Source of the DNA: Shewanella sediminis HAW-EB3
Lineage (GTDB): Bacteria; Pseudomonadota; Gammaproteobacteria; Enterobacterales; Shewanellaceae
DNA: 64,000 nucleotides
Reading direction: 5' to 3'
Assembly (NCBI RefSeq): GCF_000018025.1
Contig: NC_009831.1
Location: forward strand, 2,604,001-2,668,000
Position numbers and translations under genes: made by a program. Of this stretch, positions 28,690-37,353 are shown piece by piece (positions within the stretch are counted from its first letter, which is position 1; every line of letters starts with the position of its first letter). The notes beneath the pieces are model-generated. The model searched no databases. It was not told where the DNA came from and worked only from the letters and a program-made list of their open reading frames with translations.

Positions 28690-29669
28690 ATGCTCAAACC
28701 TTAACATACAGAGAAGCATTACGTGCGGGAATAGAGCAGGCCCTGGAAGATGATGAGCGCGTGTTCCTGATGGGGGAGGATGTGGGTCGCTACGGTGGCT
28801 GCTATGCGGTGAGCAAGGGGTTGTTTGATTACTATGGCGAGCAGAGAATTATCGATACACCTCTGTGTGAATCCGGATTTGTAGGTGTTGGAATTGGTAC
28901 CGCACTTGGAGGGCTACGGCCTATCGTAGAGGTGATGACGGTTAATTTCAGCCTGTTGGCGATGGATCAAATCGTTAATAGTGCAGCCACATTACGGCAT
29001 ATGTCGGGAGGTCAGTTTAATATCCCGGTAGTGATCCGCATGGCCTGCGGCGCAGGGCGTCAATTGGCCGCCCAACACTCTCATAGCTGGGAGAATTTTT
29101 ACGCACATATTCCGGGGCTAAAAGTCTTGAGCCCTGGGACTCACACCGATGCCAGGCATATGTTGGGACAGGCATTGAAAGATCCCGATCCCGTGATTAT
29201 CTTCGAGCATGTCATGTTATTGAATGAGAGCGGAGAGGTCTCTGAAGCACCTGAAGCCGATATGGAAAGCGCCCTGGTACGTAGACAAGGAGAAGATGTC
29301 ACTCTTATCACCTATGGGGGCTGCCTGCACAAGGCCCTGGCTGCGGCAGATGAGCTTGCCAAGATAAACATTAGTGCTGAGGTCGTGGATCTGCGCTGCC
29401 TGCGTCCACTGGACACGGATACATTCCTGGGCAGTGTTGAGAAGACCCATCGTGCCATCATTATTGACGAAGGCTGGAAAACCTGTGGTCTGGCCGGAGA
29501 GATCAGTGCCATCATCATGGAGCAAGGTTTCTGGATGCTGGATGCCCCCGTTAAACGAATCTGCACGGCCGAAGTGCCGATCCCCTATCCGAGCCACCTG
29601 GAGCAGGCGGCGTTGCCTCAGGTAGAACAGATAGTAGAAATGGCTCAAGCCATAATGGATGGGCGCTGA
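28686..29669 (+). CDS. 2-oxo acid dehydrogenase E1 beta subunit
   Basis: A 327-residue transketolase-like subunit. [52 protein letters not shown] and [43 protein letters not shown] match PdhB/AcoB, including the catalytic His in QHSHS. The C-terminal domain ([40 protein letters not shown]) is complete. Its stop overlaps the E2 start. Confidence 0.9.
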   Translation: MNAQTLTYREALRAGIEQALEDDERVFLMGEDVGRYGGCYAVSKGLFDYYGEQRIIDTPLCESGFVGVGIGTALGGLRPIVEVMTVNFSLLAMDQIVNSAATLRHMSGGQFNIPVVIRMACGAGRQLAAQHSHSWENFYAHIPGLKVLSPGTHTDARHMLGQALKDPDPVIIFEHVMLLNESGEVSEAPEADMESALVRRQGEDVTLITYGGCLHKALAAADELAKINISAEVVDLRCLRPLDTDTFLGSVEKTHRAIIIDEGWKTCGLAGEISAIIMEQGFWMLDAPVKRICTAEVPIPYPSHLEQAALPQVEQIVEMAQAIMDGR

Positions 29670-30838
29670 TGGACAGAGAAAACGATCAGGTGAAAGAGAT
29701 AGTTATGCCCTCCCTGGGGGCCGATATGACAGAGGGGATGCTGGTTGAATGGCTGGTTAAGCGCGGAGACCCGGTAAAGCGAGGCGATATTATCGCAGTC
29801 ATCGAAACACAGAAAGGTGCGATCGATATGGAGGTGTACCACACCGGCGTCATCAGTGAAATATTACACCAACCTGTCGTTACGCTGCCTGTCGGGACGG
29901 TTATGGCGAGAGTTGAAACTCAAGCCAGTGACAGGGAGGTTGCAGCGACAATAGCTCCGCAGATTGATACAGTCGCTCCACAGATAGATACAGCAGCGGA
30001 CCGCGTTGCAGCAATAGCCTCACCAATCGTTCGTAAAATTGCAATGGGGAAGAGTCTCGATTTGACAGCCATTAAGGGCAGTGGACCCAAGGGGGCCATT
30101 TTATTGAGGGACTTGCCGGAAAACACTGAGGAGATACGGGCTAGCACATCAGACCGTAAGCAGAGCAGTGGTATAACTAAGAGCATGCGCGCAGCCATCG
30201 CCGCCGCGATGAGCAAATCAAAAAACGAGATCCCCCATTTTTATCAAAGCTTAGATATCGAACTGGGCAATGCACAGGAGTGGCTAAAGAAAACCAATGA
30301 AGATAGAGCACCTGAGCAGCATATATTACTTTTGGCCCTGTTATTAAAAGCCGTGGCTAAGACACTGACGAAATACCCGGATTTAAATGGCTTTTATCAA
30401 GAGAATCAATTTGTACATGCAAAAGAGATCCATATAGGTAACGTGATCAGCATACGTCAGGGGGGATTAGTCGTTCCGGCGATCCATCATGTCGATAAAC
30501 TCTCGGTTGATGAAACCATGCAGGCCATCCGCGACATATCCGCAAGGGGCCGTAACGGGCACCTGCGTAGCTCTGAGTTAACCGATGCGACCATTACCAT
30601 AACGAATATGGGTGAACGTGGAACCGATACCGTATTTGCTGTTATCTATCCTCCACAAGTGGCCATTATTGGTTTTGGCAAGATAAGAGAGACACTGCAA
30701 CTTGTCGACGCTATTCTTGTAAGCCGCGATGTAATGAGTGTGTGTCTGAGTGCCGATCATCGGGTTATCGATGGCATGTTAGGGGCAAAATTCCTTAATG
30801 CTTTGTCAAAACAACTGCAGAAGCCGGAGCTGTTATGA
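29669..30838 (+). CDS. 2-oxo acid dehydrogenase E2 acyltransferase
   Basis: A 389-residue dihydrolipoamide acyltransferase. One lipoyl domain lies at the N-terminus, with the lipoylated Lys 49 in IETQKGAID. A linker rich in Ala, Thr and Ile with a repeated PQIDT follows. A peripheral subunit-binding domain (ASPIVRKIAMGKSLDLTAIKGSGPKGAILLRDL) and the catalytic domain come next, with LSADHRVIDGMLGAKFL holding the active-site His and Asp. No E3 gene is in the operon, so the housekeeping lipoamide dehydrogenase is presumably used. Confidence 0.9.
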   Translation: MDRENDQVKEIVMPSLGADMTEGMLVEWLVKRGDPVKRGDIIAVIETQKGAIDMEVYHTGVISEILHQPVVTLPVGTVMARVETQASDREVAATIAPQIDTVAPQIDTAADRVAAIASPIVRKIAMGKSLDLTAIKGSGPKGAILLRDLPENTEEIRASTSDRKQSSGITKSMRAAIAAAMSKSKNEIPHFYQSLDIELGNAQEWLKKTNEDRAPEQHILLLALLLKAVAKTLTKYPDLNGFYQENQFVHAKEIHIGNVISIRQGGLVVPAIHHVDKLSVDETMQAIRDISARGRNGHLRSSELTDATITITNMGERGTDTVFAVIYPPQVAIIGFGKIRETLQLVDAILVSRDVMSVCLSADHRVIDGMLGAKFLNALSKQLQKPELL

Positions 30839-31080
30839 AAAATCATGAGATAAAAGCTGTTTTACTAAAGGCCATACAGGAGATAGCCCCGGAGATAGAG
30901 CTTGAGGATATTGATCTTGAGGAAGATCTCCGTGATGCATGTGATTTAGATTCTATGGACTTTTTGAATTACCTGATCGAAATAAAAAAATTAACAGGGG
31001 TGAAAATAACAGAGAGAGACTACCCAAACGTAAATACCTTCAAGAAAATGCTGGCTCACCTGGAGCAAAATATAGCGTGA
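30835..31080 (+). CDS. Acyl carrier protein
   Basis: An 81-residue acidic four-helix protein. The phosphopantetheine attachment motif is DLDSMDF, with Ser 40. The pattern LLKAIQEIAPEIELEDIDLEEDLRDACDLDSMDFLNYLIEIKKLTGVKI is a standard ACP helix II context. The start overlaps the E2 stop by 4 bp, the fifth consecutive coupled gene. A dedicated ACP at the end of a dehydrogenase operon implies that an acyl group is passed to the ACP or that the ACP serves a nearby activity. This is inference; no ketosynthase or transferase gene is adjacent. Confidence 0.9.
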   Translation: MKNHEIKAVLLKAIQEIAPEIELEDIDLEEDLRDACDLDSMDFLNYLIEIKKLTGVKITERDYPNVNTFKKMLAHLEQNIA

Positions 31081-31320
31081 TAAACCCTAAAGTGACTCAC
31101 ATTGGCCAGGTTGGAGTTTCAATTTTCACCGTAGGCATCCTCTCACCTTACTCACTTGACCTTATGAGATAGGCAGTGTTGATGGCCTCATTGAGTCATA
31201 AAAAATATATTCAAATCAAAGGTGGACGACTGATTTTTTGCTTGGCATGATAGAGGTATAACTCATTGGTGAGCAGTGCAATGTACCTATGAGGTTCCTT
31301 TAGCACAATGGAGATAACTG

Positions 31321-31761
31321 ATGAATAAATGTCTATATCTTGTGGGTGTGGATGGTAGCGAGTGGGGCGATAGGGCAACGGAGCGAGCCGTGCATTTAGC
31401 TAAGCAAACCGGCGCACAGGTAAAGCTGGTTTATGTCCTGAGTTGGCCGGCAGTACAACCTATGATGGTAGAAGAGGTGGCTCCACCCATTATTTTAGAC
31501 CAAGACGAAGAGGAAAAGCAGGTCACAAAGAATGTACTCGAGCCACTCAAACGAAAATACAGTGGAGCAGATGTACCGATAACGACGGAGTTGGTATGGG
31601 GCGATCCTGCACTGGTGCTGCATGATTGCGCAAAGGAGGAGCGCGCCAATATGCTCTTTGTCGGTCGTCGAGGTCGTTCTCGTTTCGCCGACCTGATCCT
31701 TGGGAGTGTGGCCAATAAATTAGCGCACTGTATCGGTATTCCGCTGGTATTAGTCCCTTAA
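31321..31761 (+). CDS. Universal stress protein (UspA family)
   Basis: A 146-residue single-domain Usp protein. LVGVDGSEWGDRATERAVHLA at the N-terminus and the ATP-binding motif FVGRRGRSRFADLILGSVANKLAHCIGIPLVLVP (G-2x-G-9x-G-S/T type) at the C-terminus indicate the ATP-binding subgroup. It lies 240 bp behind the ACP gene on the same strand, with room for its own promoter. It faces a Lon-type protease gene. Confidence 0.92.
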   Translation: MNKCLYLVGVDGSEWGDRATERAVHLAKQTGAQVKLVYVLSWPAVQPMMVEEVAPPIILDQDEEEKQVTKNVLEPLKRKYSGADVPITTELVWGDPALVLHDCAKEERANMLFVGRRGRSRFADLILGSVANKLAHCIGIPLVLVP

Positions 31762-31827
31762 CCATAAGTTGTAAGACTATTGCTAGTAGGATTTAGCTAG
31801 TAAGGCTCTAAATATAAAGACTAATTA

Positions 31828-31863
31828 AGCATCGATGACCTTTATCCTCTTGTCATCGATGCT
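31828..31863. terminator. Hairpin between convergent usp and lon-like genes
   Basis: A perfect 12-bp stem, AGCATCGATGAC / GTCATCGATGCT, with a 12-nt loop. It sits between two convergent genes and could end transcription from both sides, although the flanking T-runs are poor. Confidence 0.55.
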
Positions 31864-31885
31864 GAAGAACACAAACGTCCCCCCG

Positions 31886-34309
31886 TTATTCTCCTTTTCT
31901 CACCCGTGAGTGCTTCTCTCTCAATTTTTCCAATCGGGCTTGAGCCATACCGAAGATAGAGTTATCGGGATATGACGCTTTTTTACCGCTGCCTTTGACA
32001 TTCATTCCTGAAGGGATACCGGTCAGAAGTTCTATGGCCTGGGTGACATGCTCGATTGCCCAAATATTAAACTTGCCTTTCTTAACCGCTTCGACGACAT
32101 CTTTACGAAGCATCAGATTTTGGACATTAGATTGAGGAATAATCACCCCCTGAGTCGCCTTGCGTCCTTTGATGGCACAAACATCGAAGAAGCCTTCGAT
32201 TTTTTCATTGACGCCGCCGATAGGTTGAGCCTCGCCAAATTGGTTCATTGAGCCTGTAATAGCGATATCTTGTCTGATGGGCTGTTGAGAGAACGCCGAC
32301 GCCATGGCACACAGTTCCGCCATCGAAGCGCTATCACCATCGACGCCGCCGTAGGACTGCTCGAAAGTGAGGTGAGTCGTCAGGGGGATCTTAGCCGTTT
32401 TGCCTAAGATAGAGGCCAGATAAGCCGAGAGGATCATCACCCCCTTGGAATGTAAACTGCCACCGAGTTCGACCTTTCGTTCGATATCGAACACCTTACC
32501 CTCGCCATATGCCGTGGTTGCGGTTATCCGGTTAGGCGCGCCAAATTGGTGATCTGAAGTCGCAATTACAGACAGGGCGTTGACCTGCCCGATGGCATGG
32601 GCCTGAGTACTTATCAAGGTGGTACCATTGACAAAACTCTGCATCACATTGTCTTTGAGACGGCATACCCTGAGCTCATGATTATGCAGTGCCTGATCCA
32701 CATGGCTGGCGCGGATCATATTGGCCTTAACCGCACGAGCGCAATAGTTAGACTCTCGAAGCAGATTGGCAATATCGGCGGAATGCAGAGACAGTTTGTT
32801 TTGATCATCGGCCTGTCGGGAGCTGAATTCTATAATGCGCTTTATCGCACCACGGTCGCAATGAAGCATCTTATTACCGTGAATAATACTCGAGATAAAT
32901 TGTGCGTATTGTGCTTCTGATTTTTGTGTGCGTGGCATGACGTCTTCGAAGTCTGCGGTAACCCTGAATAGCTCACTGAACTCAGGGTCGTAGTGTTGTA
33001 GAAGCTGATAGGTCTGATAATCGCCAAGCAAGATAATCTTGATATCTAAAGGGATAGCCTCAGGATCCAATGAGATAGTCCCTGATAAGGTGACTTCACG
33101 TTCGAGTGAGCTCAGGCTGAGTTTTCTCGATCTTAATGCGCGTTTAAGCCCATCCCAAACGTAGGGTTGTTCGAGTACCTTAATCGCGTCGATCATTAGC
33201 ACGCCGCCATTGGCTTTATGCAGGCTTCCGGGTCTGATGAGTGAGAAGTCAGAAAAGATGGTGCCTTTGAAGGTCGCATTCTCTATGTAGCCAAAAATAG
33301 AGTGATAGTTAGGCGTCTCCTCAATGTGGATCGGCATCTTCTCAGTATCTTGGCCTACTAATACATTGATCTGATAACGTCTTGGCATCTTCTTGTCGAG
33401 TGAGGCGTAGGAGAGTGCCAATTGCTCCTCGTTCTCTTCAAGGAAAAGGTCTAAATTATCAATAACATCTTTGTGCATGCCAGACAGATAGCTTTTCACT
33501 GCGGGTAAGCTACTGTATTTATCTTTTAACTTATCGGTGAGGTGAGCCAATACATCTTGAGCGACCTGCTCATCATGCTTGAGCTGCTTTTCGGAATACT
33601 CCTCTTCCCAAACCGTAAACTTCCTGACGATAACCCTGAGCTTCGACTCCAGTGAGGTAATGGCCGTCTCTAACTTATCTTGATTCTTCTTAGGCAGCTG
33701 AGCGAAGGATTCTTCTGTATAGGGTTCCTCACCATTCATGGCGACCAGTTCATAGCTACCCTGCGGGGTAATAGTCAGGCTGATACTGGACTCTTTTGCC
33801 TCATTGGTGAGCCCCAGCAAAGCGGACTCCTGTTTCTGGGCGAGTAACCCCTTGAGTTTTTCGGCGCGGGAGTAGTACATTTCGTTGTCAAAAGCGAGCG
33901 GCAGGGCTTTGACTAAACGTAACATGAGCTTCTCTATGTCTTTTTTTAGCTCCATTCCAGTGCCTGCGGGCAGTTTCAGCACTTTAGGCGTACGGGCCTC
34001 GTCGAAATTAATGACATAACACCAGTCATATAAGGTATGCCCATTACCATTTGGTTCGTGGCGGTTGAGGTAGCGCAGTACCATAGTGCGCTTGCCTAAG
34101 CCATTACGTCCGATAGCATAGATATTGTAGCCTTTATCCTTCATGGACATCGCAAACTCAACCGCTTGTTGAGCGCGTTCCTGACCCACTATTTCATTGA
34201 TAGGGCTTAAGTTTTTGGTGGATTTGAATTCAGGAGCGAGATCCGAAAGTTCAGATGTTCGGTAGAGCTGGTCACTACTAAGAGGGGAGACAAGAGGAAA
34301 TGTTTTCAT
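31886..34309 (-). CDS. Lon-type ATP-dependent protease (AAA_32 family)
   Basis: An 807-residue protease of the LonB-like group found widely in Gram-negative bacteria. The N-terminal AAA part has EIVGQERAQQAVEFAMSMKDKGYNIYAIGRNGLGKRTMVLRYL (a variant P-loop) followed by a long coiled insert. The central part has GVLMIDAIKVLEQPYVWDGLKRALRSRKL. The C-terminal protease domain shows the Ser-Lys dyad Ser 660 (GVDGDSASMAEL) and Lys 703 (GGVNEKIEGFF), 43 residues apart as in Lon. The first Walker A is atypical (GRNGLGKRT). Probable role: protein quality control. Convergent with the usp gene. Confidence 0.9.
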   Translation of the reverse strand: MKTFPLVSPLSSDQLYRTSELSDLAPEFKSTKNLSPINEIVGQERAQQAVEFAMSMKDKGYNIYAIGRNGLGKRTMVLRYLNRHEPNGNGHTLYDWCYVINFDEARTPKVLKLPAGTGMELKKDIEKLMLRLVKALPLAFDNEMYYSRAEKLKGLLAQKQESALLGLTNEAKESSISLTITPQGSYELVAMNGEEPYTEESFAQLPKKNQDKLETAITSLESKLRVIVRKFTVWEEEYSEKQLKHDEQVAQDVLAHLTDKLKDKYSSLPAVKSYLSGMHKDVIDNLDLFLEENEEQLALSYASLDKKMPRRYQINVLVGQDTEKMPIHIEETPNYHSIFGYIENATFKGTIFSDFSLIRPGSLHKANGGVLMIDAIKVLEQPYVWDGLKRALRSRKLSLSSLEREVTLSGTISLDPEAIPLDIKIILLGDYQTYQLLQHYDPEFSELFRVTADFEDVMPRTQKSEAQYAQFISSIIHGNKMLHCDRGAIKRIIEFSSRQADDQNKLSLHSADIANLLRESNYCARAVKANMIRASHVDQALHNHELRVCRLKDNVMQSFVNGTTLISTQAHAIGQVNALSVIATSDHQFGAPNRITATTAYGEGKVFDIERKVELGGSLHSKGVMILSAYLASILGKTAKIPLTTHLTFEQSYGGVDGDSASMAELCAMASAFSQQPIRQDIAITGSMNQFGEAQPIGGVNEKIEGFFDVCAIKGRKATQGVIIPQSNVQNLMLRKDVVEAVKKGKFNIWAIEHVTQAIELLTGIPSGMNVKGSGKKASYPDNSIFGMAQARLEKLREKHSRVRKGE

Positions 34310-34619
34310 AGGGAGAGTACCTCATATATGACACTTGTTATTTTAAGTGTAGGCATGAAGATTTTAAATTTCAGTAGTTTATTGCTGTTGTTTGCAAAAT
34401 TAATAACAATTTTTGACCGAATGCCTACTTTATAAACAGATATACGCAGTTAGTTAGAAATTAGTCGACAATAATGTGCAAAATTCAACTGCGGATGAGT
34501 AAGAGTTAACCAAATTATGAAAAATTGGGATTCAGATCAGTAAGAGACTTAACCAGTGTAGTCGGTATTTGACAGAACGATTGATGACTTTGTCAGGGTT
34601 AATGTTTGCTGCAGTTTGG
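34310..34619. other. Intergenic, no gene seen
   Basis: About 310 bp of AT-rich sequence upstream of the Lon-like gene and downstream of the methyltransferase on the minus strand. The Lon promoter should be here. No sigma-32-like promoter could be fixed by eye, and no open frame of interest is present. Confidence 0.4.
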
Positions 34620-35261
34620 TTAACTTATGCGGTTAACAGATTGGTCCAATTTATAGCGAAAAATGGGCGAGCGATAAAGGTCGTCTAAACGGACCTCTTT
34701 TTCGGCCTTTCGAGATGGAAGCGCGAAGTTATTACTGATGACAAAGTCGGGGTTACATCCACAGTGAAAATGGGGAGTGTCACTAAATAAATGCTTGGAG
34801 TTGACCTTACTGAGACTGGACGTTGATGTACATAAATCTTTTTTCGATTGTGTATCGATAAGGAGATCTAACTTTGACATGCCATCAGGATAAAGGTAGC
34901 AAAGCAGCACCGATGCCCCGGATAGATCGGCCTTCATAAAATCTTGCCGATACAGATTCAAGTTATCTAACCTCATTAGCCGCTTAACCGATAAACTCAC
35001 CAGATAAGGTAACAGAGAGAGTTCGTAGCCGACAACCTGACGCTTAGGAAATTTGGTCGCCATACGGATGACTAAGCTTCCCCAGCCCGAACCAAGATCA
35101 TAAATGGGGCCATCGCCTGTGTGTTCGGTTAGTTTGATCATGGCTCTATACGCTTTTGTCGAACTGGGCATCGGCGAGATCCCGACACGTATAGTGGTCC
35201 AAACTATCGTCATCGCCAAAAAAAGAGCGACTAGCAATATGGCAATTTCAAACAGAGTCAT
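34620..35261 (-). CDS. Membrane-anchored class I SAM-dependent methyltransferase
   Basis: A 213-residue protein. An N-terminal membrane helix (LFEIAILLVALFLAMTIVW) is followed by GISPMPSSTKAYRAMI and the SAM-binding motif I DGPIYDLGSGWGSLVIRMA. VVGYELSLLPYLVSLSV, LLCYLYPDGMSKL and, near the end, VISNNFALPS ... VRLDDLYRSPIFRYKL are typical of a small methyltransferase family of unknown substrate. Between LLCYLYP and FALPS there is an odd stretch of about 25 extra residues rich in Ser, Cys and His, compared with what I know of the family. A start at 35261 keeps the membrane anchor. Confidence 0.75.
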   Translation of the reverse strand: MTLFEIAILLVALFLAMTIVWTTIRVGISPMPSSTKAYRAMIKLTEHTGDGPIYDLGSGWGSLVIRMATKFPKRQVVGYELSLLPYLVSLSVKRLMRLDNLNLYRQDFMKADLSGASVLLCYLYPDGMSKLDLLIDTQSKKDLCTSTSSLSKVNSKHLFSDTPHFHCGCNPDFVISNNFALPSRKAEKEVRLDDLYRSPIFRYKLDQSVNRIS

Positions 35262-35519
35262 GATATCTCATCTAAGTTAACAAGCTTAAGTAAGTGAAGG
35301 TTAGCTCGGATAATAACAATAACTTAGAAAGTAATGTTGATAAATAGATACACAAGCATGGATAAAACATGGCAGAAACCGATGAATGAGCGATAAGTAT
35401 GACTTAAGGAGACACAGGTATGATAACTGTGTGAAAAACGTACAGAAAACTAGCGGTTATTGACAGAAGGGAATACAATTGAATTGTATAACAAATACAG
35501 TATTAGAGAATGTCGCTAA

Positions 35520-36437
35520 ATGAATATGGATAGTTCGTTAGACTCTGATCTCATCACCTATCTGTCAGGCAATAACCCTATGTTGCAATGTCTGATAGAT
35601 ACGCTACCTGTGCCTATTTTTTATAAGGATAAAGTTGGGATCTATCTTGGGTGTAATCGTGCCTTCGAAGATTTTATCAAGATCGAGCGTAGTCAGCTTA
35701 TCGGGAATAATGTGTTTCAACTCTTCGACCGAGAACTGGCCGAGATCTATCATAGTGCCGATCAAGCCCTGTTCGATAACCCCGGAATACAGAATTATGA
35801 AGGTATGGTGCGTTCAACCCAAGGGGATGAACGCTATGTAAAATTTCATAAAACCAGCTTTGAAGATAACAATAATGAGGTTGCGGGTCTCATTGGGATC
35901 ATCTTCGATATTACGGCTCAGAAACAACTAGAAAGTAAGCTGACTGAACAGGCCACTTATGACTCTCTCACCGGTTTGTACAATCGCCGGGAAGGACTCA
36001 ATCGGGTGGGGGAATTATATGAGTTAACCCGGCGCAATAAGATGCCCTTAGCCGTATTAATGCTGGATGTGGATCATTTTAAACGAGTCAATGATCAATA
36101 CGGCCATCAGGTAGGCGACCAGGCCCTTCACTTTATTGCCAATACCTTGCGACAAACCAGCCGTAAGTCAGATGTTCTGGTCCGTTATGGCGGCGAGGAG
36201 TTTCTTATATTTCTCCCCAACGTTGCCGAAGGTGATGCCATAACGTTCGCAGAGCGCTATAGAACGGCGCTGGCCAAAAAAGCGATGAGGCTGAGTAAAA
36301 GTCAGCGACTACACCTGACCGTGAGTATTGGTATCTCATGTTACAGACAGCAAACATTAACCGACCTTATTCATGAGGCGGATATAGCCCTCTATGAAGC
36401 TAAGAGTCGTGATAGGAATACTGTCTGTAGTTATTGA
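35520..36437 (+). CDS. PAS-GGDEF diguanylate cyclase
   Basis: A 305-residue cytoplasmic signalling protein. Residues about 15-130 form a PAS domain (LIDTLPVPIFYKDKVGIYLGCNRAFEDF, typical PAS beta-strand pattern, then a PAC-like GLIGIIFDITAQKQLE). A GGDEF domain follows from YDSLTGLYNRREGLNRV. The active-site motif is GGEEF at residues 224-228, so c-di-GMP synthesis is expected. No RxxD inhibitory site is evident just upstream. No membrane segment is seen. It lies alone between a methyltransferase and a dehydrogenase. Confidence 0.92.
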   Translation: MNMDSSLDSDLITYLSGNNPMLQCLIDTLPVPIFYKDKVGIYLGCNRAFEDFIKIERSQLIGNNVFQLFDRELAEIYHSADQALFDNPGIQNYEGMVRSTQGDERYVKFHKTSFEDNNNEVAGLIGIIFDITAQKQLESKLTEQATYDSLTGLYNRREGLNRVGELYELTRRNKMPLAVLMLDVDHFKRVNDQYGHQVGDQALHFIANTLRQTSRKSDVLVRYGGEEFLIFLPNVAEGDAITFAERYRTALAKKAMRLSKSQRLHLTVSIGISCYRQQTLTDLIHEADIALYEAKSRDRNTVCSY

Positions 36438-36601
36438 TGCGGCGCCTGAACTTGGTAGATGCAATAAAGCACTCATTATAAGAATTGGGCGGAACCTATT
36501 CTGTCGTCACAAAAAATAACTCATCCTGGCTAGATTTCTTTGTAGTCTTGCCCCATTTATGTGACTATTTTTATCCGAATAAGTTAAACAGTGAGTTATC
36601 C

Positions 36602-37267
36602 ATGATTGTCATTACCGGTGCCAGTAGCGGACTAGGGGCTGCCCTGGCTAAGCTGTACAGCGAAGAGGGGGCCGAGCTGTTAATCTCTGGCCGTAACGAA
36701 CAACGTTTGCGTGAAGTCTCAGATCCTTTAAGTGATAAAGTCCAGTCTAAGACGGCGAACCTGAGTCGTGCCGACGATATAAAAGCCCTGTTTGATACCT
36801 GCCTACACACGCCGAAATCCATCATTCACTGCGCCGGTAGCGGTTATTTTGGTGCCCTGGAAGATCAAGAACCCGATGCTATTAACGCTTTGATAGAAAA
36901 CAATGTAACGTCGGCAATCATGCTTTTACGTGAAGCGGTGAAGCGCTACAAAGAGCAGGCTGTGACGGTTGTGATTGTTATGTCGACGGCGGCTCTGGCG
37001 GCTAAGGCGGGTGAGTCGACCTACTGTGCGGCTAAATGGGCGGTACGGGGATTGGTTGAATCTGTACGCCTGGAGCTCAAAGGAAGCCCCATGAAGCTAA
37101 TTGCGGTTTACCCCGGGGGAATGGCAACGGAATTTTGGCCCTCGAGTGGAAAGTCATTAGATACATCCGGCTTTATGAGCGCAGATGAAGCGGCGACCAT
37201 GCTTAAGCAAGCGCTGGTTGGAACCGAGCATGGCTATGTGTCTGATATTACGATTGCCCGGGGTTAA
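36602..37267 (+). CDS. Short-chain dehydrogenase/reductase
   Basis: A 221-residue SDR. The TGxxxGxG cofactor motif is VITGASSGLGAALA at the start, with SGRNEQRLRE suggesting NADP(H) preference. The NAG-like IHCAGSGYFG, the catalytic Ser in VMSTAALAAK and the YxxxK motif in STYCAAKWAV are present. VYPGGMATEFW follows. A longer frame reaches 36485, but the ATG at 36602 gives the canonical N-terminus. The substrate is unknown. Confidence 0.88.
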   Translation: MIVITGASSGLGAALAKLYSEEGAELLISGRNEQRLREVSDPLSDKVQSKTANLSRADDIKALFDTCLHTPKSIIHCAGSGYFGALEDQEPDAINALIENNVTSAIMLLREAVKRYKEQAVTVVIVMSTAALAAKAGESTYCAAKWAVRGLVESVRLELKGSPMKLIAVYPGGMATEFWPSSGKSLDTSGFMSADEAATMLKQALVGTEHGYVSDITIARG

Positions 37268-37291
37268 AGGCTAGTGAATATCCGGGGGCTA

Positions 37292-37319
37292 TAAAAAAGG
37301 CTGGCACCTGGTGCCAGCC
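37292..37319 (-). terminator. Terminator between SDR and cytochrome genes
   Basis: A 10-bp GC-rich inverted repeat, GGCTGGCACC / GGTGCCAGCC, with almost no loop. It is followed on the minus strand by a run of six T. It lies about 35 bp beyond the cytochrome stop codon, so it mainly ends that transcript. Confidence 0.8.
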
Positions 37320-37353
37320 TCGTACTTACTTTTGATGATTTGGTGAAATTTAG

